Of a DNA stretch of 17,407 nucleotides, positions 5,776 to 12,984 are shown one piece after another. The stretch covers positions 1 through 17,407 of the forward strand of contig JAURJF010000014.1 in assembly GCA_030832365.1 (NCBI GenBank). Direction: 5' to 3'. This DNA comes from Candidatus Nanopelagicales bacterium. Lineage in GTDB: Bacteria; Actinomycetota; Actinomycetes; Nanopelagicales; Nanopelagicaceae. Below the pieces are notes generated by a model that searched no databases, was not told where the DNA came from, and was given only the letters and a program-made list of their open reading frames with translations. Both the position numbers and the translations under genes were made by a program. The first letter of the stretch is position 1. Each line of letters starts with the position of its first letter.

Positions 5776-7983
5776 ATGGAGGGTCAAGACGTTAAGTCTG
5801 CCGCTGTCACAATTGACAACGGAAAATTTGGAAAACGAGAAATTCGTTTCGAAACTGGTCGCCTAGCGCGCCAAGCTGCAGGAACTGCAGTTGTTTATCT
5901 AGATGATGAAACTATGTTGCTATCAGCAACTACTGCTTCAAAGTCACCTAAAGATCAATTCGATTTCTTCCCATTAACAGTTGATGTGGAAGAGCGTATG
6001 TATGCAATTGGAAAGATTCCTGGATCATTTTTCCGCAGAGAGGGCCGTCCTTCCGAGGATGCAATTCTTACCTGCCGCTTAATTGATCGTCCGCTTCGCC
6101 CCTCATTTATTAAAGGGCTGCGTAACGAAGTTCAGATCGTAGTAACTGTTATGGCCCTTGATCAGAATCATATGTATGACGTGATTGCTATTAATGCGGC
6201 ATCAATGTCAACACAATTAGCAGGGCTGCCATTCTCAGGTCCAATTGGTGGAGTGCGTATCGCACTTATCGATGGACAATGGGTGGCATTTCCAAACCAT
6301 AGCGATCTAGAAAATGCTGTTTTTGATATGGTCGTTGCTGGAAGAATTGCTGGCGATGATGTTGCCATCATGATGGTTGAAGCAGAAGCAACAGTTAAGA
6401 CTATTGATTTAATTGGTTCTGGCGCTAGCGCCCCAACTGAGGAAATTGTTGGTCAGGGACTTGAGGCTTCAAAGCCATTTATTCGTCAGCTCTGCCAAGC
6501 ACAGATTGAACTAGCAAAGGTTGCTGCAAAGCCAACCGCTGAGTTCCCAGTATTTCTTGATTATCAAGATGATGCATTTGCAGCTGTTGAGAAAGCAGCA
6601 AAGAAAGAGCTTGATGCTGCGCTAAAGATTTCAGGCAAGCAAGAGCGCGAGACAGAAATTACTCGTCTATCTGATGAAGTTAAGCAATCACTTGCTGAGA
6701 GCTTTGTTGGTCGGGAGAAGGAAATTCCTGCAGCATTTCGCTCGCTAACTAAGAAATTAGTTCGCCAGAGAGTCCTTCGCGAAAAGATTCGTATCGATGG
6801 ACGAGGACTTCGCGATATCAGACCGCTGATTGCTGAAGTTGAGGTAGTTCCAAGGGTTCATGGCTCCGCAATATTTGAAAGAGGCGAGACCCAGATTCTG
6901 GGAATCACTACTTTAAATATGCTTAAGATGGAGCAACAGCTAGATACGCTAAATCCTGAAGACCATAAGCGTTATATGCATAATTACAACTTCCCTCCTT
7001 ACTCAACCGGTGAAACTGGTCGAGTGGGATCACCTAAGAGACGAGAGATTGGCCATGGCGCACTCGCTGAGCGAGCGCTCCTTCCAGTTCTTCCTGGGCG
7101 TCAAGAGTTTCCTTATGCCATTAGACAAGTATCTGAAGCTCTTAGTTCCAATGGATCAACTTCCATGGGCTCAGTCTGTGCATCAACTCTCTCGCTATTA
7201 AACGCTGGAGTTCCGCTCAAGGCGCCAGTTGCTGGAATTGCAATGGGCTTAATTTCAGATGATGTTGATGGCAAAGTGGAATATGTTGCCCTAACAGATA
7301 TTTTGGGAGCAGAGGATGCTTTCGGCGATATGGACTTTAAAGTTGCTGGAACTAAAGACTTTGTAACAGCTCTCCAGCTAGATACTAAATTAGATGGAAT
7401 TCCAGCTAGCGTTCTATCTGCTGCGCTTCTGCAAGCAAAAGAAGCTCGCCTTGCAATCTTAAAGGTAATGAATGAAGCTATTGATGGTCCTGATGATATG
7501 AATCCTCTTGCTCCAAGAATCATCTCAATTAAGATCCCAGTGGATCAGATTGGCGCTGTTATTGGACCTAAGGGCAAGATCATTAATCAGATTCAAGAGG
7601 AGACCGGAGCTGAGATCTCCATCGAAGATGATGGAACAATCTTTATTGGTGCCACAAATGGCACAGCAGCAGATGCTGCTAAAGCTGCGATTCTCTCAAT
7701 TGCTGATCCAAAGCTTCCTGAAATTGGAGAGCGATATAACGGAACAATCGTCAAGCTTGCAACCTTTGGAGCTTTCGTAAATCTCCTTCCAGGAAAAGAT
7801 GGCTTGTTACACATCTCCCAGATTCGCAAGATGCATGGTGGAAAGCGCATTGAAAACCTAGAAGATGTAATGAACGTTGGCGATAAGGTTGAAGTTGAAA
7901 TTGGTGAGATTGACCCAAAGGGCAAGCTCTCGTTAATTCCAGTTTTAGATGAGAGCCAGAAGTCAGATACTGCTTCAGAGTAA
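5776..7983 (+). CDS. pnp: Polynucleotide phosphorylase
   Basis: PNPase degrades RNA 3' to 5' by phosphorolysis and can add tails in reverse. The 735-aa protein has the complete architecture: first RNase PH domain with GRLARQAAGTAVVYLDDETM and FFRREGRPSEDAILTCRLID; an all-helical linker; second RNase PH domain with the catalytic loop AEDAFGDMDFKVAGT, where Asp514, Asp520 and Lys522 correspond to E. coli D486, D492 and K494; a KH domain with GAVIGPKGKIINQIQEETGA; and a C-terminal S1 domain (GTIVKLATFGAFVNLLPGKD to the end). The MEGQ start and first 100 residues are the actinobacterial form. ATG 5776 has AGGAG at 5765-5769. The upstream structured leader suggests post-transcriptional autoregulation. 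Confidence 0.98.
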   Translation: MEGQDVKSAAVTIDNGKFGKREIRFETGRLARQAAGTAVVYLDDETMLLSATTASKSPKDQFDFFPLTVDVEERMYAIGKIPGSFFRREGRPSEDAILTCRLIDRPLRPSFIKGLRNEVQIVVTVMALDQNHMYDVIAINAASMSTQLAGLPFSGPIGGVRIALIDGQWVAFPNHSDLENAVFDMVVAGRIAGDDVAIMMVEAEATVKTIDLIGSGASAPTEEIVGQGLEASKPFIRQLCQAQIELAKVAAKPTAEFPVFLDYQDDAFAAVEKAAKKELDAALKISGKQERETEITRLSDEVKQSLAESFVGREKEIPAAFRSLTKKLVRQRVLREKIRIDGRGLRDIRPLIAEVEVVPRVHGSAIFERGETQILGITTLNMLKMEQQLDTLNPEDHKRYMHNYNFPPYSTGETGRVGSPKRREIGHGALAERALLPVLPGRQEFPYAIRQVSEALSSNGSTSMGSVCASTLSLLNAGVPLKAPVAGIAMGLISDDVDGKVEYVALTDILGAEDAFGDMDFKVAGTKDFVTALQLDTKLDGIPASVLSAALLQAKEARLAILKVMNEAIDGPDDMNPLAPRIISIKIPVDQIGAVIGPKGKIINQIQEETGAEISIEDDGTIFIGATNGTAADAAKAAILSIADPKLPEIGERYNGTIVKLATFGAFVNLLPGKDGLLHISQIRKMHGGKRIENLEDVMNVGDKVEVEIGEIDPKGKLSLIPVLDESQKSDTASE

Positions 7984-7993
7984 GTGGAATTAA

Positions 7994-9271
7994 ATGACTG
8001 TGCGTAGGACCGTTCTTGCTAGCGGCCTACGCATTGTCACTGAAGAAATCCCTGCAGTTCGCTCAGCTGCTTTTGGCATCTGGGTCAATGTTGGGTCTCG
8101 CGATGAGAGCTTAAAAGTTGCTGGAGCATCACATTTTCTAGAACACCTGTTGTTTAAAGGGACAAAGCGACGCAGCGCGCTTGAAATTTCATCCTCAATT
8201 GAAGCTGTCGGCGGTGAAATGAATGCTTTCACATCCAAGGAATACACCTGTTTTTATGCTCGAGTGATTGATAAAGATCTACCTCTCGCTATTGATGTTA
8301 TTTCAGATCTGATTACCTCATCAGTTGCTAAGCCAAGTGATGTAGATGCTGAGAGAAAAGTTGTTCTAGAAGAGATCTCTATGCGCGATGATGATCCGTC
8401 AGATTTAGTTCATGAATTATTTGCTGAGACCTTCTATGGCGATACTACGCTCGGGCGCTCAATACTTGGAACTACTAAATCAATTAAGTCACTTTCTAGA
8501 AGCGCTGTATTTAACTACTATAAAAAGCGCTACTTACCAGAGGATATTGTTGTTGCAGTTGCTGGAAATATCAGGCATCAGCAAGTTGTAGATCAGATTA
8601 TCGCAGCGCTTTCAAGGGATGAATTCCTAGATCGAGCTGAGAAGACATTTAATCTAAGACCAAGCCAGGAATTTAGTAGAAAGCCAAAGCGAAATGTTGG
8701 GCTGATAAATAGAAAGACAGAGCAGGCCCACATTGTTCTTGGAATGCCTGGAGTTAATCGAGAAGATAAGAGACGCTTTGCCATGGCAGTTTTATCCTCA
8801 GCCCTTGGCGGGGGGATGTCTTCTAGATTATTTCAAGAAATTAGAGAAAAGCGTGGCCTTGCATACTCGGTCTATTCATATGCTCAACAATTTGCTGGAA
8901 GTGGATTTCTAGCCCTTTATGCCGGATCTACTCCATCAAAGGCTGTTGAAGTAATAAAGATAATGCGCGGAGTCCTAGAAGATGTTGCACGCAATGGACT
9001 AAGTAGCGAGGAATTAATAAAGGCTCAAGGATCTGTTACTGGCTCACTTATCTTAGGTCAGGAAGATACTGGTTCTCGAATGAGCCGGATTGGTAAGAGT
9101 GAGCTGATCTATGGTCAGGTCTTAACTTTTGATGAGATCCTTCGAGAGATTACAGCTGTTGATAGCGCCGCCATCGCAGAACTTGCCTCTAAAGTCTTGG
9201 GTTCTGCGCCGAGCCTTGCAGTTGTGGGACCATTTGCCAAGCGTTCAATATTTGAAAAAGCAGTTAAGTAG
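7994..9271 (+). CDS. pepR: M16 family zinc metallopeptidase (PepR-like)
   Basis: This is a pitrilysin/processing-peptidase (M16) enzyme of 425 aa. The inverted zinc motif HxxEH is HFLEH at 47-51, followed by LLFKGTKRR; the third zinc ligand is a Glu in VVLEEISM (126 or 127), at the family spacing of about 76 residues. The C-terminal half carries the partner-domain signature seen in GGGMSSRLFQEIREKRGLAY and VYSYAQQF. No signal peptide or membrane segment is visible, so it is probably cytoplasmic. The gene follows pnp by 10 nt (weak GTGGA upstream), the same order as pnp-pepR in mycobacteria. Its physiological substrate is not known from sequence. Confidence 0.92.
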   Translation: MTVRRTVLASGLRIVTEEIPAVRSAAFGIWVNVGSRDESLKVAGASHFLEHLLFKGTKRRSALEISSSIEAVGGEMNAFTSKEYTCFYARVIDKDLPLAIDVISDLITSSVAKPSDVDAERKVVLEEISMRDDDPSDLVHELFAETFYGDTTLGRSILGTTKSIKSLSRSAVFNYYKKRYLPEDIVVAVAGNIRHQQVVDQIIAALSRDEFLDRAEKTFNLRPSQEFSRKPKRNVGLINRKTEQAHIVLGMPGVNREDKRRFAMAVLSSALGGGMSSRLFQEIREKRGLAYSVYSYAQQFAGSGFLALYAGSTPSKAVEVIKIMRGVLEDVARNGLSSEELIKAQGSVTGSLILGQEDTGSRMSRIGKSELIYGQVLTFDEILREITAVDSAAIAELASKVLGSAPSLAVVGPFAKRSIFEKAVK

Positions 9272-9285
9272 AAGGTGGAGGCGCT

Positions 9286-10032
9286 GTGAAGATTAAAGTC
9301 GCCGTTCTTGGCGCTAAGGGGCGTATGGGTTCTGAGAGTGTTAAAGCTATCTCTGCTGCAGATGATTTGGAACTTGTTGCATCCCTTGATCTTGGCGATT
9401 CATTAGATTTGCTAAAGAGCTCTGGCGCTGAAGTTGTCTTGGAATTTACTCATCCTGATTCGGTAATGAAAAATCTAGAGTTTGCAATCAGTAACGGTAT
9501 TCATGTAGTAGTTGGAACCACTGGAATTAATAGCCAGAGAATTGATGTAATCAAATCTCTTCTAGCTAAAAGTCCTAAGGTCGGAGCAATCATTGCGCCA
9601 AACTTTGGTCTTGGATCAGTATTGATGATGCAATTTGCAGCAAAAGCTGCCACTTATTTTGAATCCGTTGAGATTATTGAGCTTCATCATCCCGATAAAG
9701 CTGATGCCCCTTCTGGAACTGCTACTAGAACTGCAGAGCTAATCTCTGAGGCTAGAGCTAGAGCAAAAAAGAGCGCTATTGCTGATAAGACTAGTAGTGG
9801 ACTTGCTGGAGCAAGAGGCGCCAAGGTGGGAGATGTTCCAATTCACTCAATTCGCCTTAGAGGTTTAGTTGCTCATCAAGAGGTTTTACTAGGAGATCAA
9901 GGCGAGACTCTATCTATTAGACATGATTCAATTGATAGAAGCGGCTTTATGCCTGGAGTACTTCTTGCTATAAGAAGCGTAAAGACAAGAGCTGGTTTAA
10001 CATTTGGTCTAGAGAATCTACTAGATATCTAG
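9286..10032 (+). CDS. dapB: 4-hydroxy-tetrahydrodipicolinate reductase
   Basis: DapB reduces the DapA product toward tetrahydrodipicolinate in the diaminopimelate/lysine pathway, using NAD(P)H. The 248-aa protein starts with the Rossmann nucleotide-binding motif VAVLGAKGRMGSE (glycines 9, 12 and 15), shows VVGTTG and APNFGLGSVLMMQFA, and carries the signature ELHHPDKADAPSGTA, where His134 and Lys138 correspond to the catalytic His159 and Lys163 of E. coli. The C-terminus HQEVLLGDQGETLSIRHDS is typical. GTG 9286 has GGTGGAG at 9274-9280. The spacing of 14 nt from pepR suggests cotranscription. Its pathway partner dapA lies about 2 kb downstream, beyond the azlCD pair. Confidence 0.97.
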   Translation: MKIKVAVLGAKGRMGSESVKAISAADDLELVASLDLGDSLDLLKSSGAEVVLEFTHPDSVMKNLEFAISNGIHVVVGTTGINSQRIDVIKSLLAKSPKVGAIIAPNFGLGSVLMMQFAAKAATYFESVEIIELHHPDKADAPSGTATRTAELISEARARAKKSAIADKTSSGLAGARGAKVGDVPIHSIRLRGLVAHQEVLLGDQGETLSIRHDSIDRSGFMPGVLLAIRSVKTRAGLTFGLENLLDI

Positions 10033-10041
10033 GGGGAAAAT

Positions 10042-10296
10042 ATGAGCACTTCAATAACAATGTATAGCGCAGATTGGTGCGGTGATTGTGTTCGCTCCAA
10101 AAGACTACTTGATTCATTAGAAGTTAGCTACGAACTTATCGATGTCGAATCAGTTTCTGGAGCCTCAGAGAAAGTTATTGAAATAAATGGTGGAAAGCGC
10201 TCTATCCCAGTAATTCTCTTTCCTGATGGAACTCATTTAACTGAGCCCTCTGATATTGATCTAAAAGCAAAGCTTGAAGCTTTAAAGATTATCTAG
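10042..10296 (+). CDS. Glutaredoxin-like / mycoredoxin-like protein
   Basis: This 84-aa thioredoxin-fold protein has the dithiol active site WCGDC (Cys13 and Cys16), a cis-Pro region SIPVILFPDGT and the final helix of the glutaredoxin fold. The pattern TMYSADWCGDC followed by INGGKRSIPVILFPDGTHLT resembles mycobacterial mycoredoxin-1, which reduces mycothiol mixed disulfides in Actinobacteria. The residue preceding the second Cys is Asp, whereas I recall Tyr in mycoredoxin-1. SD AGGGGG (10031-10036) overlaps the dapB stop, so it is likely cotranscribed with dapB. Its stop overlaps the azlD stop on the other strand by four bases. The redox partner is inferred, not shown. Confidence 0.88.
   Translation: MSTSITMYSADWCGDCVRSKRLLDSLEVSYELIDVESVSGASEKVIEINGGKRSIPVILFPDGTHLTEPSDIDLKAKLEALKII
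10261..10283 (-). terminator. Candidate minus-strand terminator for azlCD
   Basis: On the minus strand, shortly after the azlD stop, AAAGCT and AGCTTT (plus coordinates 10269-10274 and 10278-10283) form a 6-bp stem with a 3-nt loop, followed by GCTTTTAG (10268-10261). The stem is AT-rich and short, so it may be weak. It lies within the 3' coding end of the redoxin gene; on the plus strand no T-run follows. Confidence 0.3.
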
Positions 10297-10598
10297 AGGT
10301 TATAAACCGCGGCAGAGCTTGCCGCAGCAAGCAGCATCATTATTGGAAAGTTCGCTTTGAAACCTAAGGCAATAGCAGCAACTAGTAGCCCAACAAGTCT
10401 GTGATCAATTACTACCTCCTGCTCAATTGTTAGCCCCTGAACAGCTACTAATGAGCTAAGTAGAGCGATAGGGATTAGAGAATTAATCCTTTGAATTACT
10501 GGCCTATTAAGAAGTGATTCTGGGATGCGATAGCCGAGATACTTCAAAAAGAAGCAGATCAGAGATGAAAGTAAGGTTGCAATCCATAACTGACTCAT
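10293..10598 (-). CDS. azlD: AzlD-family branched-chain amino acid transport subunit
   Basis: This 101-aa, almost entirely hydrophobic protein matches the AzlD family in size and topology: about four membrane segments (approximately residues 4-20, 38-55, 65-79 and 83-98) with the conserved pattern near YLGYRIPESLLNRP in the first loop. AzlD is the small partner of AzlC in exporters of branched-chain amino acids (E. coli homologues YgaZ/YgaH). The start ATG overlaps the azlC stop (ATGA), so the two are translationally coupled. Its TAG stop shares the palindrome CTAG (10293-10296) with the TAG of the convergent redoxin gene. Confidence 0.88.
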   Translation of the reverse strand: MSQLWIATLLSSLICFFLKYLGYRIPESLLNRPVIQRINSLIPIALLSSLVAVQGLTIEQEVVIDHRLVGLLVAAIALGFKANFPIMMLLAAASSAAVYNL

Positions 10599-11278
10599 TG
10601 CTTTGCCCTACTTCCAAAAATTACCGCCAATAGCGCTGTTGCAATGATTGGAATTCCCGCTGGAACAATTGGAACTAGTAGCAGCGCCAAGATCGCAGCA
10701 GAGATGGCAAGTATTCGAGTTTTATTGTCGGTAAGTCTTGGCCAGAGGAGTCCAAGAAACGCTGCAGGAACTACTGCATCAAGGCCCCACGCGGCAGGAT
10801 CTCCAATTGCTCCAGCGCCGAGGGCTCCAAGGAGAGTAAAGAGATTCCAGAAGAAATAAACTCCAATACCAGTTGCCCAGAAGCCATAACGCGCTGCCTC
10901 ATCTCCTCGCCCCTCTTGGCTAATTGCAACGCCTGTTGATTCATCAATAGTTAATTGCGCGCCGATTACACGTTTAAAACCTTTTAGCTTTAATAGCGGA
11001 GCCATCTTTAATCCATAGAGCCCATTTCGAAAACCTAGAAGAGATCCGGTAGCAATTGCGCTTAATGCAGATCCACCAGAGCCCATAACTCCAACAACTG
11101 CAAATTGTGAAGCGCCAGAAAATAGAAGTAGCGAGAGAAGGCAGGTTTGAAGAATTGAAAATCCAGCAGCAATTGAGGCTGCTCCAAAGGCGGCGCCATA
11201 AGTTCCAACCGGAATAGCCACCGCCATCGAGTCTGATAAGACTCTGCGCTTATTAAAGCTAGAAGGATTTAGTGACAC
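10595..11278 (-). CDS. azlC: AzlC-family branched-chain amino acid permease
   Basis: AzlC is the large integral-membrane subunit of the AzlCD amino-acid exporter. The product is rich in membrane helices and has family hallmarks: PVGTYGAAFGAASIAAGFS near the N-terminus, LLFSGASQFAVVGVMGSGGS, LLGFRNGLYGLKMAPLLK and QLTIDESTGVA. I chose GTG 11278 (227 aa). The frame stays open to ATG 11356, but that start would run into the thyX coding region and adds a non-family N-terminus; ATG 11227 is a shorter option. No strong Shine-Dalgarno is seen at any of these. It is divergent from thyX with a 60-nt gap and is followed by azlD. The minus-strand pair interrupts an otherwise plus-strand run. Confidence 0.88.
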   Translation of the reverse strand: MSLNPSSFNKRRVLSDSMAVAIPVGTYGAAFGAASIAAGFSILQTCLLSLLLFSGASQFAVVGVMGSGGSALSAIATGSLLGFRNGLYGLKMAPLLKLKGFKRVIGAQLTIDESTGVAISQEGRGDEAARYGFWATGIGVYFFWNLFTLLGALGAGAIGDPAAWGLDAVVPAAFLGLLWPRLTDNKTRILAISAAILALLLVPIVPAGIPIIATALLAVIFGSRAKQ

Positions 11279-11325
11279 GCGCCCATTCTGCCTTAGAAAA
11301 TCCCAACCTTGCGCCAGAGAGTAGA

Positions 11326-11338
11326 TAGGGTCGCGCAC
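11326..11338 (+). promoter_or_regulatory. Putative -10 box for a leaderless thyX transcript
   Basis: TAGGGT (11326-11331) fits the actinobacterial TAnnnT -10 pattern and is followed by 7 nt and the GTG start at 11339, which would put transcription start at or near the start codon. No clear -35 hexamer is present at 17 nt. AGGG inside the box could alternatively act as a weak Shine-Dalgarno. Confidence 0.4.
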
Positions 11339-12070
11339 GTGAGCCAGCCAAGCCATCCAGATATTGTCTTTAGAGATGATGTGACAGTAGAGCTAGTTAA
11401 AGCTAGCGCTTGCGATGCTGATGTCATTTGGGCAGCGCGAGTATCAACTGCAGGGGAAAATTCTTTAGAGGAAGTAAACGCTGACCCTGCTCGCTCAACT
11501 GGATTAATCAATTATTTGGCAAGAGAGCGCCATGGCTCTCCCTTTGAACATACCTCAATGACATTTTTTATAAGCGCTCCGATATTTGTATTTAGAGAGT
11601 TTATGCGCCATCGCATCGCCTCATATAACGAGGAGAGTGGCCGCTATCGTGAACTACTTCCAGTTTTCTATGTTCCAAACAAGTCAAGAAAATTAGTTCA
11701 AACTGGAAAAACTGGTGCCTATATATTTGTTGATGGCAGTGATGAGCAGTATGAGATATCAGTAGCTGCGATGAAAGAGAGTTATGAAATTTGTTATTTG
11801 AGTTATAAGAAGATGTTAGATGCCGGGATAGCAAGAGAGGTTGCCAGAGCAGTGCTTCCAGTTGCGCTCTATTCATCTATGTATGTCACGATGAATGCTA
11901 GAGCGCTTATGAACTTTCTCTCGCTAAGAACAGCCCGAGAAGGCTCTCACTTTCCCAGCTATCCGCAGCGGGAGATTGAGATGGTGGCAGAGAAGATGGA
12001 GGAGCACTTTGCCCGCCTGATGCCGATTACCTATGCTGCCTTTGAAAAGTCGGGGCGCGTCGCGCCATAG
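11339..12070 (+). CDS. thyX: Flavin-dependent thymidylate synthase ThyX
   Basis: ThyX makes dTMP from dUMP using methylene-tetrahydrofolate, FAD and NADPH, and is unrelated to ThyA. The 243-aa protein contains the signature RHRxxxxxxxS as RHRIASYNEESGRY (residues 90-103), preceded by RHGSPFEHTSMTFF and followed by the C-terminal MNARALMNFLSLR and QREIEMVAEKM segments that complete the dUMP/FAD site. The frame is open to TTG 11309, but GTG 11339 gives a start that fits the -10 box immediately upstream and leaves a 60-nt divergent spacer to azlC. The 23-nt gap to dapA contains another TAnnnT box, so dapA may be transcribed separately. Confidence 0.96.
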   Translation: MSQPSHPDIVFRDDVTVELVKASACDADVIWAARVSTAGENSLEEVNADPARSTGLINYLARERHGSPFEHTSMTFFISAPIFVFREFMRHRIASYNEESGRYRELLPVFYVPNKSRKLVQTGKTGAYIFVDGSDEQYEISVAAMKESYEICYLSYKKMLDAGIAREVARAVLPVALYSSMYVTMNARALMNFLSLRTAREGSHFPSYPQREIEMVAEKMEEHFARLMPITYAAFEKSGRVAP

Positions 12071-12081
12071 CTCTTAAGTAG

Positions 12082-12093
12082 TAGCCTTGGCGC
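12082..12093 (+). promoter_or_regulatory. Putative -10 box for a leaderless dapA transcript
   Basis: TAGCCT (12082-12087) matches TAnnnT and ends 6 nt before ATG 12094. The 23-nt thyX-dapA spacer contains no Shine-Dalgarno-like purine run, which fits initiation on a leaderless mRNA. No -35 is evident. Confidence 0.4.
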
Positions 12094-12984
12094 ATGTCGA
12101 TTCAAGCGCCATTTGGCAGATTGTTGACCGCAATGGTCACCCCTTTTAAAGATGATCTCTCGATTGATTGGGCAAGCGTTGAAAAGATAGCCTCACATTT
12201 AGTCGCAACTGGTCATGATGGAATTGTTTTAAATGGCACAACAGGGGAGGCGCCAACTACTAGCGATGAAGAGAAAGTTGAAATTATCAAGGTAGTTCGC
12301 AAAGTAGTTGGTTCAAATATAAAGATTGTTGCTGGGGCTGGAAATAACGAAACCTCTCACTCACTTGAGCAGGCAAGACAGGCAGCTAAAGCTGGAGCCG
12401 ATGGACTTTTAGTGGTGACTCCTTATTACAACAAACCACCACAGGCAGGAATTGCAGCTCACTTTGAAGCGATGGCAGGCGCGACCGATCTACCAATCAT
12501 GCTCTATGACATCCCACATAGGACTGGGGTTGCAATTGAGCCAGATACGATTGTTAAATTAGCAGCAAATCCTAAAATTGCAGCTCTTAAAGATGCAAAG
12601 GGAGATATCGCTTCAACTTCTTGGGTAATTAAGAGATGCGCCATTCCGGTTTACTCTGGTGATGATATTTTAAATCTTCCACTACTTTCAGTTGGAGCGG
12701 TGGGATTTGTCTCGGTCTGCGGCCATAGCGTTGGGGCAGAGTTAAAGCAGATGCTTAATTCATTCTTTTCAGGTGATGTTGCAAAGGCAGTTGAAATTCA
12801 TCAAAAGTTATTACCGGTCTATACCGGAACATTTAGAACGCAAGGCGCGATCCTTACCAAAGCCGCTCTTGATTTAATGGGCTTAAGTGGTGGACGAGTT
12901 CGCCTGCCTCTAGTTGATGCAACCGAGGTTCAGATAAACCAACTACGAGAAGATCTTCGCGCTGGCGGCGTGAAAGTTAAGTAA
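12094..12984 (+). CDS. dapA: 4-hydroxy-tetrahydrodipicolinate synthase
   Basis: DapA condenses pyruvate with aspartate semialdehyde, the first committed step of diaminopimelate/lysine synthesis; DapB upstream reduces its product. The 296-aa TIM-barrel protein shows LTAMVTPFKDD, the substrate-binding NGTTGEAPTTSDEEK with GTTGE at 48-52, GAGNNETSHSLEQARQAAKA, LVVTPYYNKPPQAG, the catalytic tyrosine in LYDIPHRTG (Tyr138) and the Schiff-base lysine in ALKDAKGD (Lys166). All key residues are present. ATG 12094 has no Shine-Dalgarno (see the upstream box). The stop overlaps the rnj start by one base (TAATG), the common actinobacterial dapA-rnj arrangement. Confidence 0.97.
   Translation: MSIQAPFGRLLTAMVTPFKDDLSIDWASVEKIASHLVATGHDGIVLNGTTGEAPTTSDEEKVEIIKVVRKVVGSNIKIVAGAGNNETSHSLEQARQAAKAGADGLLVVTPYYNKPPQAGIAAHFEAMAGATDLPIMLYDIPHRTGVAIEPDTIVKLAANPKIAALKDAKGDIASTSWVIKRCAIPVYSGDDILNLPLLSVGAVGFVSVCGHSVGAELKQMLNSFFSGDVAKAVEIHQKLLPVYTGTFRTQGAILTKAALDLMGLSGGRVRLPLVDATEVQINQLREDLRAGGVKVK

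Noticed and set aside
7113..7523. Minus-strand 136-codon open frame inside pnp
   Set aside because: It lies opposite a fully conserved part of PNPase, has no ribosome-binding site and no recognisable domain.
11309..11338. TTG 11309 as the thyX start
   Set aside because: The ten extra residues are not family-like and the frame would cover the putative -10 box; GTG 11339 is preferred.
11279..11356. Longer azlC start at ATG 11356
   Set aside because: It would overlap the thyX coding start and adds 26 residues not typical of AzlC; GTG 11278 fits the family better.
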